Below, in pieces: positions 1 through 8,217 of a DNA stretch of 20,013 nt. The number at the start of each line of letters is the position of its first letter. The first letter of the stretch is position 1. The position numbers and the translations under genes were made by a program. The notes below the pieces were generated by a model. It had not been told where the DNA came from. It ran no database searches and saw nothing but the letters and a program-made list of their open reading frames with translations. Source of the DNA: RZYY01 sp036794825 (GTDB taxonomy: Bacteria > Bacteroidota > Bacteroidia > Bacteroidales > 4484-276); assembly GCA_036794825.1 (NCBI GenBank), contig DAIRGA010000049.1, positions 1 through 20,013 on the forward strand, read 5' to 3'.

Positions 1-144
1 AATTTGCAAAATTTCCACGTAGTGGATTTACAAATTTTAGTCGGTCAGCAGTGATTTGTTTATTGTATTTTGTATTTTCTGATTTATCCATGTCAGTTAC
101 AGTGCTCTGAACTTTCAATCAAGTTTTACTTTGGTTATTCTGGC

Positions 145-152
145 TATCTTTG
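145..152 (+). promoter_or_regulatory. Possible -7 promoter box (TATCTTTG)
   Basis: TATCTTTG matches the Bacteroidetes primary-sigma -7 consensus TAnnTTTG and lies 37 bp before the first gene. A TTTG at 130-133 is only 11 bp upstream, shorter than the usual 19-21 bp spacing, so the -33 half is not convincing. Positions 1-36 also hold an imperfect hairpin (AATTTG/CAAATT outside, CCAC-GTA-GTGG inside) that could end an upstream gene. Confidence 0.35.
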
Positions 153-189
153 GCGGCGCTAAATGGAATAAAATTAAGCATCCGGGTCA

Positions 190-2154
190 ATGAAACTTTC
201 TGTCGTAATTGTAAACTACAACGTAATGCATTTCCTCGAACAGTGTCTGCACTCTGTACGGAAAGCTGCCAAAAACATTGATTGTGAGGTTTTTGTGGTT
301 GACAACAATTCGGTTGACGGTTCGGTGAAGATGGTAGAAGAGAAATTTCCGGAGGTAAAGCTGATTATAAATCACGACAACCGCGGTTTTTCAAAGGCCA
401 ACAACCAGGCCATCAGGCTGGCAGAGGGCGATTATGTTCTGCTTCTCAACCCGGATACGGTTGTTGAAGAGGATACTTTTGAAAAGATTATAAAGTTCAT
501 GGACAGTCATCCCGAAGCTGGCGGCCTTGGAGTGAAAATGGTGGATGGAAAAGGGAAATTCCTTCCCGAATCCAAACGCGGTCTGCCGACTCCCGAAGTG
601 GCGTTTTACAAGATCTTCGGACTTTCAAAACTCTTCCCGAAATCAAAAATCTTTGGGCAATATCATCTCACCTATCTGAGCCCTGACAAAATCCACCAGG
701 TAGAAGTTTTGAGCGGTGCATTCATGATGATACGAAAACCGCTGCTCGATAAAATCGGCGGGCTGGACGAATCCTATTTCATGTACGGCGAAGACATTGA
801 CCTTTCTTACCGCATCACCAAAGAGGGCTTCAAAAACTACTATTTTGCCGATACCCGCATCATTCATTACAAAGGCGAAAGCACCAAAAAAAGCTCGATC
901 AATTACGTGCTGGTTTTTTACCAGGCGATGATCATTTTTGCCAAAAAGCATTTCTCTCAGAAGAATGCCCGCCTGTTTTCGCTGCTTATTAATCTTGCTG
1001 TATATTTCAGGGCTTTCCTGGCAATCATCCGCCGTGTGACTGGCAAAGTTTTTCTGAAATTTATGGATGTCATCTTCATTTTCGCCGGTATCTACTTCAT
1101 ACAGAGCTATTGGGCCACTTCGGTGGTCTTTAAGGATGGCGGCAACTATCCCATTGAGTTTCTTATCATTGCTGTTCCGGCCTACATCTTTATCTGGCTG
1201 CTTTCGGTCTATTTGTCGGGTGGTTACGATAAACCTATCAGTCTTTACAAAATTTTCAGGGGGTTGTTGGGCGGCACCATCGCTATTCTGGTCTTTTACA
1301 GCCTTTTAGACGAAACCCTGCGTTACTCCCGCGCCATGATCCTGCTGGGTTCATTCTGGGCCTATCTTGCAATGACATCAATTCGCTACATCCTTCACTG
1401 GATGGGGTTTACGGATTATCGTATCGGCGAAGAGGAAAATAAACGGTATATCGTTATTGGCAATCATGAAGAGGCTGGCAGAGTGGCCAAGTTGCTGACA
1501 ACCATCGAAACGCAGCCCGCTTTTATCGGGCTGGTGAACTTCTCGGAAAATCATACGTCCGGAAATTTCATCGGCACCTTCGACCAGGTGAAGGAGATCA
1601 TCGAAATTTACCGCATCAACGAGATCATCTTTTGCGCCAAAGACATCCCCTCGCGGTTTATCATTGATAAAATGTCCGAATTGAAATCCATGCAGGTAGA
1701 TTACAAGATTGCCCCGCCGGAGAGCCTTTCGCTGATTGGCAGCAACTCAATCAATACCGCCGGTGATCTTTTTACCCTCGAGTTGAATTCGATTGCTAAA
1801 CTTAGCAACCGCCGGAACAAGCGATTTCTCGACATCCTCGCCTCCATTGCGCTGCTGATGAGCCTTCCGGTTACGATTTTCTTAATAAGAAAACCGCTGG
1901 GTTTCGTGAAAAACATCTTCGGAGTACTTCTGGCAAAAAAAACCTGGGTTGGATATTGTAATACCGGAACCAGAAATACCGAAATGCTGCCTGAACTTCG
2001 CCCGGGAGTGCTTAATCCGTCCGAAGCGCTTAACCACCGGGGTATGAACAGCGACACACTCGACAGACTTAACCTGCTGTATGCCAGGGATTACAGAACC
2101 AAAAATGACCTCAACCTGATTTTGAAAGGCCTGAGAAATCTTGGAAATTATTGA
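190..2154 (+). CDS. GT2 glycosyltransferase fused to a truncated polyprenyl-phosphate sugar transferase-like module
   Basis: A 654-residue fusion. Residues 1-250 form a GT2 domain of the rhamnosyltransferase-like class: SVVIVNYN at the start, VVDNNSVDGS near 36-45, the metal/nucleotide site LLLNPDT at 84-90 and the GEDIDLSYR motif at 200-208. Residues about 290-405 are hydrophobic, with roughly four membrane segments. Residues 418-540 look like the CoA_binding_3 / Rossmann-like part of WbaP/WcaJ-type proteins (YIVIGNHEEAG at 420-430). The tail starts with KRFLDIL at 544-550 and a Pro-containing hydrophobic helix, as in sugar-1-phosphate transferases. It then jumps to WVGY (586-589) and LRPGVLNP (603-610). 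The Asp-Glu catalytic centre and the KFRSM-type segment are absent. The GT2 half should be active; the second half may anchor, dimerise or regulate. The likely role is surface polysaccharide or glycolipid synthesis at the inner membrane. The ATG at 190 starts directly at the GT2 fold. Confidence 0.85.
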   Translation: MKLSVVIVNYNVMHFLEQCLHSVRKAAKNIDCEVFVVDNNSVDGSVKMVEEKFPEVKLIINHDNRGFSKANNQAIRLAEGDYVLLLNPDTVVEEDTFEKIIKFMDSHPEAGGLGVKMVDGKGKFLPESKRGLPTPEVAFYKIFGLSKLFPKSKIFGQYHLTYLSPDKIHQVEVLSGAFMMIRKPLLDKIGGLDESYFMYGEDIDLSYRITKEGFKNYYFADTRIIHYKGESTKKSSINYVLVFYQAMIIFAKKHFSQKNARLFSLLINLAVYFRAFLAIIRRVTGKVFLKFMDVIFIFAGIYFIQSYWATSVVFKDGGNYPIEFLIIAVPAYIFIWLLSVYLSGGYDKPISLYKIFRGLLGGTIAILVFYSLLDETLRYSRAMILLGSFWAYLAMTSIRYILHWMGFTDYRIGEEENKRYIVIGNHEEAGRVAKLLTTIETQPAFIGLVNFSENHTSGNFIGTFDQVKEIIEIYRINEIIFCAKDIPSRFIIDKMSELKSMQVDYKIAPPESLSLIGSNSINTAGDLFTLELNSIAKLSNRRNKRFLDILASIALLMSLPVTIFLIRKPLGFVKNIFGVLLAKKTWVGYCNTGTRNTEMLPELRPGVLNPSEALNHRGMNSDTLDRLNLLYARDYRTKNDLNLILKGLRNLGNY

Positions 2155-2193
2155 AAATCGAACCGGGTGATAATCCATTAGCCGGCATTTCAT

Positions 2194-2201
2194 TAGTTTT
2201 G
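2194..2201 (+). promoter_or_regulatory. Possible -7 promoter box (TAGTTTTG) for the E2 gene
   Basis: TAGTTTTG fits the Bacteroidetes TAnnTTTG -7 pattern and lies 81 bp before the E2 start, in the gap after the glycosyltransferase gene. No TTG is present 18-21 bp upstream, so only half of the promoter is supported. It suggests that the E2 gene is transcribed separately from the gene before it. Confidence 0.35.
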
Positions 2202-2282
2202 CAAACAAGTTCAGGCTTGAACATTTACAGGGTCATTTTGTTCTGAAAACGTTGATTAATTGACTATAAAGCACTAAAATAC

Positions 2283-3599
2283 ATGGCTAAATTTGAAATC
2301 GTGATGCCCAAAATGGGCGAGAGTATTATTGAAGCAACCATTACAAAATGGCTGAAAAAACCCGGTGATAAAATCAATGAAGACGACTCGCTGGCCGAGA
2401 TTGCTACCGATAAAGTGGATTCTGAGATACCATCGCCGGTTGAGGGAAAACTGGTAAAAATTTTATACAACGAAGGCGACGTAGTGCCAGTTGGTAAAGT
2501 GATAGCCATCATCGAGATGGAGGGTGATGAGGATGAAGCTGCCGAAACCGGCGAAAAACCCGACACAGCAATGAAGCCCGGGATCGAAGACCGCATCACC
2601 GAAACCGAAGGTCATTTGATTGAAGGTGATTTCTCCGCCTCCACACGTTTTTATTCGCCACTGGTGAAGAGCATTGCCAAAAAAGAACAGATTTCGATGC
2701 AGGAGCTCGAAAAAATAGCAGGAAGCGGCAAAGAAAATCGTTTAACCAAGGAAGACATCCTTAATTATCTGAAAAACAGGGGTGCAGCAGCACCGGTTGC
2801 ACAAGCAACACCTGTTCCTGCACAACCGGCCAAAACCGCTCCGGTAGCGGCCGCTCCAAAAGTTGAGCAGCCAAAAGTATTCGCTGCTTCAGGCGACGAA
2901 ATCCTCGAAATGGACCGTATGCGCAAGCTCATCGCCGACCACATGGTGATGTCCAAGCAGGTTTCGCCGCATGTAACATCATTCATCGAGGTGGATGTAA
3001 CCAACATTGTAAATTGGAGAAACCGGATAAAAGAGCAGTTCCAGAAGCGTGAAAGCCAGAACTTTACCTTCACTCCCATTTTCATCGAAGCAGCAGCCAA
3101 AACCCTGCGCGACTATCCGATGGTAAATGCTTCACTGGATGGCTATAAGATCATCAAACGGAAAAATATAAACATCGGGATGGCTACAGCATTGCCCACC
3201 GGAAATCTGATCGTTCCGGTAATAAAAGGCGCTGACCAGCTGAACCTGGTAGGATTGGCCAAAACTGTGAATGACCTGGCCAACCGTGCCCGTACCAACA
3301 AGCTTGATCCGGACGAAATCCAGGGAGGAACATTCACCGTAACCAATTTTGGAAGTTTCGACAGCCTTACCGGCACACCCATCATCAACCAGCCGCAGGT
3401 AGCAATCCTTGGCCTCGGAGCTATCAAAAAGCGCCCGGTAGTCCTTGAAACAAAAGACGGGGATGTCATCGCTATCCGCCACATTATGATTTTGTCGCTG
3501 GCTTATGACCACCGCATTGTGGACGGCGCCCTCGGAGGCATGTACCTGAAACGCATCAGGGAATACCTCGAAAACTTCGACATCAATCAAACCGTGTAA
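2283..3599 (+). CDS. Dihydrolipoamide acyltransferase, E2 of a 2-oxo acid dehydrogenase complex
   Basis: A 438-residue E2 with the full domain order. One lipoyl domain covers residues 1-80, with the lipoylated Lys44 in ATDKVDSE. A peripheral subunit-binding domain lies at about 123-163 (FYSPLVKSIAKK to LTKEDILNYL). An Ala/Pro linker spans 166-198, and the CoA-dependent acyltransferase domain spans about 207-435, with the catalytic HRIVDG motif (His410, Asp414). It transfers an acyl group from the E1-loaded lipoyl arm to CoA in the cytoplasm. The sequence does not decide between pyruvate, 2-oxoglutarate and branched-chain substrates. No E1 or E3 gene lies nearby, so it is an orphan E2 locus, which is common in Bacteroidetes. 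Length and domain order are normal for single-lipoyl E2 proteins. Transcription should stop at the terminator about 30 bp downstream. Confidence 0.95.
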   Translation: MAKFEIVMPKMGESIIEATITKWLKKPGDKINEDDSLAEIATDKVDSEIPSPVEGKLVKILYNEGDVVPVGKVIAIIEMEGDEDEAAETGEKPDTAMKPGIEDRITETEGHLIEGDFSASTRFYSPLVKSIAKKEQISMQELEKIAGSGKENRLTKEDILNYLKNRGAAAPVAQATPVPAQPAKTAPVAAAPKVEQPKVFAASGDEILEMDRMRKLIADHMVMSKQVSPHVTSFIEVDVTNIVNWRNRIKEQFQKRESQNFTFTPIFIEAAAKTLRDYPMVNASLDGYKIIKRKNINIGMATALPTGNLIVPVIKGADQLNLVGLAKTVNDLANRARTNKLDPDEIQGGTFTVTNFGSFDSLTGTPIINQPQVAILGLGAIKKRPVVLETKDGDVIAIRHIMILSLAYDHRIVDGALGGMYLKRIREYLENFDINQTV

Positions 3600-3628
3600 A
3601 TCAAAATCAAAACAGATAAAAATGGATT

Positions 3629-3663
3629 CCCCTGGTGGTCAGAACTCCGGGGGTTTCTTTTTT
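3629..3663 (+). terminator. Intrinsic terminator after the E2 gene
   Basis: CCCCTGG (3629-3635) pairs with CCGGGGG (3647-3653), seven pairs including one G-U, with an 11-nt loop, followed by TTTCTTTTTT (3654-3663). It lies 30 bp after the E2 stop. An open frame runs through it from an ATG at 3622, but a hairpin plus U-tract is not expected in a coding start. It therefore also argues that the next gene begins at 3676. Confidence 0.8.
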
Positions 3664-3675
3664 AACCCAGGCGAT

Positions 3676-4497
3676 ATGGAACTAAATCTTACCAAACCTC
3701 TCGCATTCTTCGACCTCGAAACCACAGGCATCAATGTCGGCATTGACCGCGTGGTGGAAATCAGCGTTGTGAAAGTGCTCCCCAACAACAAAACCGAAAT
3801 TTACACCAAACGCATCAACCCCACCATCCCCATCCCCCCCCGATCCACCGAAATTCACGGGATTACGGATGAGATGGTGAAAGACGCCCCCACCTTTAAA
3901 GACATTGCCAAAGAGTTGAACCAGTTTTTTGGCAACAGCGACCTGGCTGGCTACAACTCCAACAAATTCGATATACCGTTGCTCGTGGAGGAGTTCCTCA
4001 GAGCTGATGTGGATTTCGATCTGAAGGGCAGAAAGTTTGTGGATGTGCAGAACATTTTTCACAAAATGGAACCACGCACTCTTCATGCCGCTTACAGATT
4101 TTATTGCCAGAAAGATCTCATCAACAACCATTCAGCCGAAGCGGATGCAATGGCTACTTTCGAAATTCTTAAAGCACAACTCGACCGCTACCAGGGGGTA
4201 AAAATCAAAAACCGGGAAGGCCAGCTTGTCGAGCCAATTGTGAATGACATGGGAGCGTTGAGCAGTTTTTCCGAACAGCAGAATACCGCCGACCTTGTGG
4301 GGCATCTCGTTTTTAACGACAAAAAACAGGAGGTCTTCAATTTTGGCAAACACAAAGGCAAAGCCGTTGAATTGGTTTTTGCCCAGGAACCGGCCTATTA
4401 CGACTGGATGATGAAAGCCGATTTTCCCCTCTCCACCAAAAAAGTGATCACGGCCATCAAGCTGCGGCAATTCAACAAAGGTTCTGTGACGTTGTAA
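3676..4497 (+). CDS. DnaQ-like 3'-5' exonuclease (DEDDh) with ExoX-type C-terminal segment
   Basis: With the ATG at 3676 the protein has 273 residues. The exonuclease motifs are complete: FFDLETTG (Asp13, Glu15), YNSNKFDIPLL (Asp99) and HSAEADAMAT (His152, Asp157), so it is of the DEDDh class. These residues bind two metal ions and remove 3' nucleotides from DNA or RNA. Residues about 208-262 (FNFGKHKGK, then YYDWMM) match the small C-terminal domain seen after the exonuclease in ExoX/epsilon-like proteins of Bacteroidetes. An in-frame ATG at 3622 would add 18 residues, but that stretch is the terminator hairpin of the E2 gene, so I reject it. The next gene starts 20 bp downstream and may be co-transcribed. 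The role is probably repair or proofreading; it is not a polymerase subunit fusion. Confidence 0.9.
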   Translation: MELNLTKPLAFFDLETTGINVGIDRVVEISVVKVLPNNKTEIYTKRINPTIPIPPRSTEIHGITDEMVKDAPTFKDIAKELNQFFGNSDLAGYNSNKFDIPLLVEEFLRADVDFDLKGRKFVDVQNIFHKMEPRTLHAAYRFYCQKDLINNHSAEADAMATFEILKAQLDRYQGVKIKNREGQLVEPIVNDMGALSSFSEQQNTADLVGHLVFNDKKQEVFNFGKHKGKAVELVFAQEPAYYDWMMKADFPLSTKKVITAIKLRQFNKGSVTL

Positions 4498-4517
4498 TTC
4501 ATTAACCTTCAGGACAA

Positions 4518-5588
4518 ATGAAGCAAAAGACTATCCTCTATTTTTGTCCGAACAAAACCACTTTCATCCAGAGAGATATTGACCTGCTCTCCGATGATTA
4601 CCAGGTTAAGGCATTCAGTCTGAAGCAAGGTAATCCGCTGATGCTCATTCCGATGCTGGCGGCGCAATTCCACTTTCTTGTAAAATCTCTCTGGAAATCC
4701 AGCCTCTTCATTTGTCATTTTGCCGGTTACAGTTCAGTGCTGCCGGTCGTCTTCGGTAAATTGTTCCGCAAGCCATGCCTCATCATTGTTGGCGGGACAG
4801 ATGCCGCTAAATTCCCAAAATACCGTTACGGCAGTTATGTAAAAAAGTTCAATGGCCTGGCAACGGCTTTTTCGCTTCGCCATTGCACCCATATTCTTCC
4901 GGTTCACGAAAGTCTTGTTTTCCAGGATTATACCTATGATGATGGCGGTGCTCCGGCGCAGGGATATACGCTGTTCGCCCCCGGTACCCACAAAGTTCCT
5001 TTCACGTCTGTCTATTACGGTTATGATGCCGGTATTTTCAAGCAGGCCGAAGGAGTAAACAGGAAACCGATGACCTTTATCACCGTTGGAAATCTTAAGC
5101 AGAAATCCCTCTTCATCCGCAAAGGCTACGACCTCATCATCGAACTGGCCAGAAAACGCCCTGAACTCTCGTTCTCGCTTGTGGGCTGGGATGGCATCAC
5201 GACTATTGATGTTCCGGCTAATGTGCAATTGCTTCCTTACATGAACCAGCAGGAGATTGTCCGGGCATTTTCGGAGCACGAGTTTTATTTCCAGCTATCG
5301 GTGATGGAGGGGTTCCCCAATGCACTCTGCGAGGCCATGTTATGTGGCTGTATCCCAATCGGATCGGATGTTTCGGGGATACCTTTCATTATTAGCGAAA
5401 CCGGTTATATCCTTCGGAAACGGAATGTTGAGGAACTGGACGAATTGATTGGCCAGATTCTGGAAAATAAAGAACGGAAAAAGCTTTCGGAAGCAGCAAG
5501 GAACCGGATACTGCACAATTTCACCATCGAAAGACGCAGAAATGAACTGAAAAATCTCATCGTACTCTATACAACTAAGTCGAAATGA
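4518..5588 (+). CDS. Glycosyltransferase, GT4/GT-B type
   Basis: A 356-residue protein with a two-domain GT-B layout. The N-terminal half, which should bind the acceptor, ends near residue 180. The C-terminal half carries FITVGNLKQKS (187-197), RKGYDLIIELA (201-211) and the diagnostic EX7E motif, Glu264 in EGFPNALC to Glu272, followed by CGCIPIGSDVSGIP (277-289), the sugar-nucleotide site of GT4 retaining enzymes. It has no signal peptide, and a short hydrophobic stretch at 42-56 may touch the membrane. It should transfer a sugar from an NDP-sugar during assembly of a surface glycan in the cytoplasm. Its stop overlaps the start of the FkbM methyltransferase by 4 bp (ATGA), strong evidence for translational coupling and a shared pathway. 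The sugar donor cannot be named from the sequence. Confidence 0.88.
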   Translation: MKQKTILYFCPNKTTFIQRDIDLLSDDYQVKAFSLKQGNPLMLIPMLAAQFHFLVKSLWKSSLFICHFAGYSSVLPVVFGKLFRKPCLIIVGGTDAAKFPKYRYGSYVKKFNGLATAFSLRHCTHILPVHESLVFQDYTYDDGGAPAQGYTLFAPGTHKVPFTSVYYGYDAGIFKQAEGVNRKPMTFITVGNLKQKSLFIRKGYDLIIELARKRPELSFSLVGWDGITTIDVPANVQLLPYMNQQEIVRAFSEHEFYFQLSVMEGFPNALCEAMLCGCIPIGSDVSGIPFIISETGYILRKRNVEELDELIGQILENKERKKLSEAARNRILHNFTIERRRNELKNLIVLYTTKSK

Positions 5589-6487
5589 AAACACTCATTT
5601 ACAGGCTCATCTATAACGGAAAGATCAACTTCCTTCTCCGTAACTTAACGCTCCCGCTTGCAAGGCTTGCACACCGCAAACTGCCACTCTCTGTTTCAGG
5701 AAAGCTGCACCTGCGTTATGGATCGTCGAAATTTTGTCTGTATACCAACCAGACCTGCTCGGTGTCGCAGCAGATCTTTTACGACGGGCTGATGCAGTAT
5801 GAGTTCACCCGGCTCTTCATCCATCTGATAATCCAATCCGAAACGTTTTTGGATGTAGGAGCCAATATCGGGTATTTCACGGTACTCGGCGAAAAGGTAA
5901 ACCCGGCGCTGAAAACCTATTCATTTGAACCTTCGAAAGGGCCACTGCACTACCTGCAAAGGAATGCAGAAGCCAATAACCTCAAAAATGTGGTAATTAT
6001 TCCCAAAGCGCTTTCCGATACCATTGGAAAACTGACTTTTCACGATGTTTATAATCCGAAGTATCCATGGGTAAAACACCATCTGAACGGCTCAGGCAGC
6101 CTCCAGAACAGTTACGGCGCCAGCAAAATGAACGCTTACCAGGTGGAGGTATCTACCTTAGAAGCTGTGGTTAAGGAATTTGATATCAACCAGATAGATG
6201 TAATTAAACTGGATACCGAATGCACCGAACACACCATTCTCAGGTCAGGATTGGAGGTAATCAGCTGGTTCAGACCCATCATAATTTCCGAAGTTTATCC
6301 GGTGATCGAAACCCAAGTGCAGGATGTAATTGATCGCCTTGAAAATTACCAGATCTTTCACCATAAAAACGATCTGCTCCATCAAATCAGTTCATTGCAT
6401 GAGGTAACATTAGATGAAAACCGAAACTTTGTCTTTTGCCCGAAAGAAAAAACAGGGAAAATCAGGTTATTTATCCAGAAGATGTAA
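5585..6487 (+). CDS. FkbM family SAM-dependent methyltransferase
   Basis: A 300-residue protein. Residues 88-102 (FLDVGANIGYFTVLG) are the SAM-binding motif I, with the conserved DVGANIG of the FkbM family. FEPSKG (114-119) is the acidic loop after strand 2. IDVIKLDTECTEHTILRSG (204-222) is the typical FkbM segment, which usually reads KxDxEGxE; here the Gly is replaced by Thr (TECTE). Family members O-methylate hydroxyls on sugars or polyketides. Overlap with the upstream GT4 gene suggests a methylated sugar in the same glycan. Residues 1-85 form an N-terminal extension without signal peptide or clear membrane segment. It is probably the last gene of this run: a 142-bp gap follows, in which I see no good terminator. 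Confidence 0.88.
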   Translation: MKTLIYRLIYNGKINFLLRNLTLPLARLAHRKLPLSVSGKLHLRYGSSKFCLYTNQTCSVSQQIFYDGLMQYEFTRLFIHLIIQSETFLDVGANIGYFTVLGEKVNPALKTYSFEPSKGPLHYLQRNAEANNLKNVVIIPKALSDTIGKLTFHDVYNPKYPWVKHHLNGSGSLQNSYGASKMNAYQVEVSTLEAVVKEFDINQIDVIKLDTECTEHTILRSGLEVISWFRPIIISEVYPVIETQVQDVIDRLENYQIFHHKNDLLHQISSLHEVTLDENRNFVFCPKEKTGKIRLFIQKM

Positions 6488-6629
6488 AGGCTGCTTGTCC
6501 GAAAAATTCCCTGTATTGAAATCCAATCAGAATTTCACAGGCAACATCTACCAAATTTCAAACGTTTATCTGCCCTATTACTCCAAGTAACAGTCACGGC
6601 TTGAATAAGATAAAACAAAGATCCGGCCT

Positions 6630-7277
6630 ATGAACAAAAGTGACCAGAAATTTAGTGACATTGACGAATATCATTTATCACAACCAGCCGAAATCCGGCA
6701 GAAACTTGACCAACTGCGGCAAACCATCAGGCTGGCTGCGCCAATGGCCAGAGAAACAATAAGTTACGGTATGCCTGCTTTCCGGCAGAACAAAGTCCTG
6801 GTTTATTACGCAGTCAGCAAAAAACATATCGGTTTTTATCCCACACCCAACCCGATTATTCACTTCAAAAAGGAGTTGGAAAAATACAACACTTCCAAAG
6901 GAGCCATTCAGTTTCCCATTGATGAACCCTTACCCCTGGGTTTGATAAAGAAAATGGTGAAGTTCCGGCTGGAAGAAGATTCCGGCCGTATGAACAAGGA
7001 AATTTTACCCGGCATTGTGCATAAATTACCAAAGGATATCGAAAAGGTTTTGAAAACTGAAAATGATTTGGTGGAGAGATGGAACCATCTTACCCCTATT
7101 CAGCGCAACGAATGGATTTGCTGGGTTATTACCGTCAAAAAAGCCGAAACAAGAGCAGAACATATTCACAGGATGATGGTTGAGTTAAAAGAGGGAAAAC
7201 GCAAACCCTGCTGCTGGCCAGGCTGCCCGCACCGAAGTCCTTCAACCCAAAAGTGGTTTAAAAACGCTGAAATATGA
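6630..7277 (+). CDS. DUF1801 / YdeI-OmdA fusion protein
   Basis: A 215-residue cytoplasmic protein built from two small families. Residues about 8-116 match DUF1801 (YdhG-like, frataxin-type fold): the helix with IRQKLDQLRQTIRLAAP, then ISYGMPAFRQNKVLVYYA and KHIGFYPTPNPI. Residues about 130-205 match the OmdA / YdeI 'bacteriocin protection' family: LPKDIEKVL, the WNHLTPIQRNEWICWV segment and a Cys-rich end, CCWPGCPHR at 194-202, which recurs in this family. The biochemical role is unknown for both parts, and the family name rests on old phenotype data. Its stop overlaps the DUF2200 gene by 4 bp (ATGA), so the two are translationally coupled. The start at 6630 places DUF1801 at its usual distance from the N-terminus. 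Confidence 0.8.
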   Translation: MNKSDQKFSDIDEYHLSQPAEIRQKLDQLRQTIRLAAPMARETISYGMPAFRQNKVLVYYAVSKKHIGFYPTPNPIIHFKKELEKYNTSKGAIQFPIDEPLPLGLIKKMVKFRLEEDSGRMNKEILPGIVHKLPKDIEKVLKTENDLVERWNHLTPIQRNEWICWVITVKKAETRAEHIHRMMVELKEGKRKPCCWPGCPHRSPSTQKWFKNAEI

Positions 7278-7639
7278 AAACAACACCGGAACACAACGAG
7301 AGAATCGCAAAAATGACTTTTGCCTCGGTATATCCTCACTATCTGGCAAAAGTGGAAACCAAAGGCCGGACAAAAGAGGAACTGCACCAGGTGATTGAGT
7401 GGCTTACCGGTTTTGATGACAAAAAGCTACAGCAGGTCATCGAAAATCAAGCAACTTTTGCGGAATTTTTCGAAATGGCCAGCTTAAACAAGAATGCACA
7501 AATGATAACCGGCGTGATTTGCGGCTATCGCATCGAAGAAATAGATAATCCGATAACAAGGCAGGTCCGGTATCTTGACAAGCTGGTGGATGAATTGGCA
7601 AAAGGAAGAAAGATGGAAAAGATTATGCGAAACGGTTGA
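7274..7639 (+). CDS. DUF2200 family protein
   Basis: A 121-residue protein close to full family length for DUF2200. Recognisable family segments are MTFASVYPHYLAKVETKGRT (residues 14-33), EWLTGF at about 42-47, and the C-terminal RYLDKLVDELAKGR. It has no signal peptide or membrane segment. The family has no established function and usually occurs as a single small cytoplasmic protein. Here it overlaps the upstream DUF1801-OmdA gene by 4 bp, so the two are probably one transcript. Both belong to small, widely shuffled families of unknown role, and the coupling is the only functional hint. Confidence 0.85.
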   Translation: MKTTPEHNERIAKMTFASVYPHYLAKVETKGRTKEELHQVIEWLTGFDDKKLQQVIENQATFAEFFEMASLNKNAQMITGVICGYRIEEIDNPITRQVRYLDKLVDELAKGRKMEKIMRNG

Positions 7640-7743
7640 CTAACTTTGAAAAGAAAATGGTTTCAGGCAAATAAGGTTACAAAATCTTACCCTGTAACAT
7701 TTGATGCCCCGGTTCGTATTAATAGCAAACTTACGCTGAAGAA

Positions 7744-8217
7744 ATGAGAATCGTCATTATAGTTTTTTTTCTGCTTTTGATGACCGGGTCGTTGCAAGCA
7801 CAAAACACCGCGGTTGAATACATCAACAAAGCCATCTATTTGCAGAAGGAGAAAGATTTCGAAACCTCCGTACTTGCGTGTGATAAAGCTATTGAACTGG
7901 AGCCAGGTCTTGCTGATGCCTGGTTTTTAAGAGGTTACAACAATTACCTGTTAGAGAAATACAAGGAAGCCGTCACCGATTTTACCATCGCCATCGAACT
8001 AAAACCCGACTATGTAGATGCCATTTATTACCGTGCAAGGGCAAAACAGGCCAACGGCAACTATCTCGGCGCCCTGAAAGACTACAACCAATCCCGTGAA
8101 GTGGATGGGCTTCAAACTACCATTGTCATCGCCAGAAGCCTTTTTGGCTCTGTATTTGGTGGATCCGGAAAGCAGGGAGAAACAAGTAATAAGGAAGAAG
8201 TAAAAGGTAAGAAGTAA
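7744..8217 (+). CDS. Small secreted or periplasmic TPR protein
   Basis: A 157-residue protein. Residues 1-19 form a signal peptide (charged start, IIVFFLLLM core, cleavage near LQAQ). Three TPR units follow at about 22-55, 56-89 and 90-122, each with the helix pattern ending in AIELEPGLADAW or AIELKPDYVDAI. A Gly/Ser-rich tail follows. TPRs bind peptides, so it is likely a periplasmic scaffold; the partner is unknown. The last ten codons (SNKEEVKGKK) and the stop lie inside a 7-bp-period tandem repeat that continues 121 bp past the stop, so the original C-terminus may have been replaced or extended. The gene follows the DUF2200 gene after 104 bp; a TAACTTTG box at 7641-7648 could serve it but has no -33 partner. 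Confidence 0.75.
   Translation: MRIVIIVFFLLLMTGSLQAQNTAVEYINKAIYLQKEKDFETSVLACDKAIELEPGLADAWFLRGYNNYLLEKYKEAVTDFTIAIELKPDYVDAIYYRARAKQANGNYLGALKDYNQSREVDGLQTTIVIARSLFGSVFGGSGKQGETSNKEEVKGKK

Noticed and set aside
7666..7690. Inverted repeat GTTACA / TGTAAC before the small TPR gene
   Set aside because: Only 6-bp arms with an 11-bp loop and no T run; could easily be chance in this composition.
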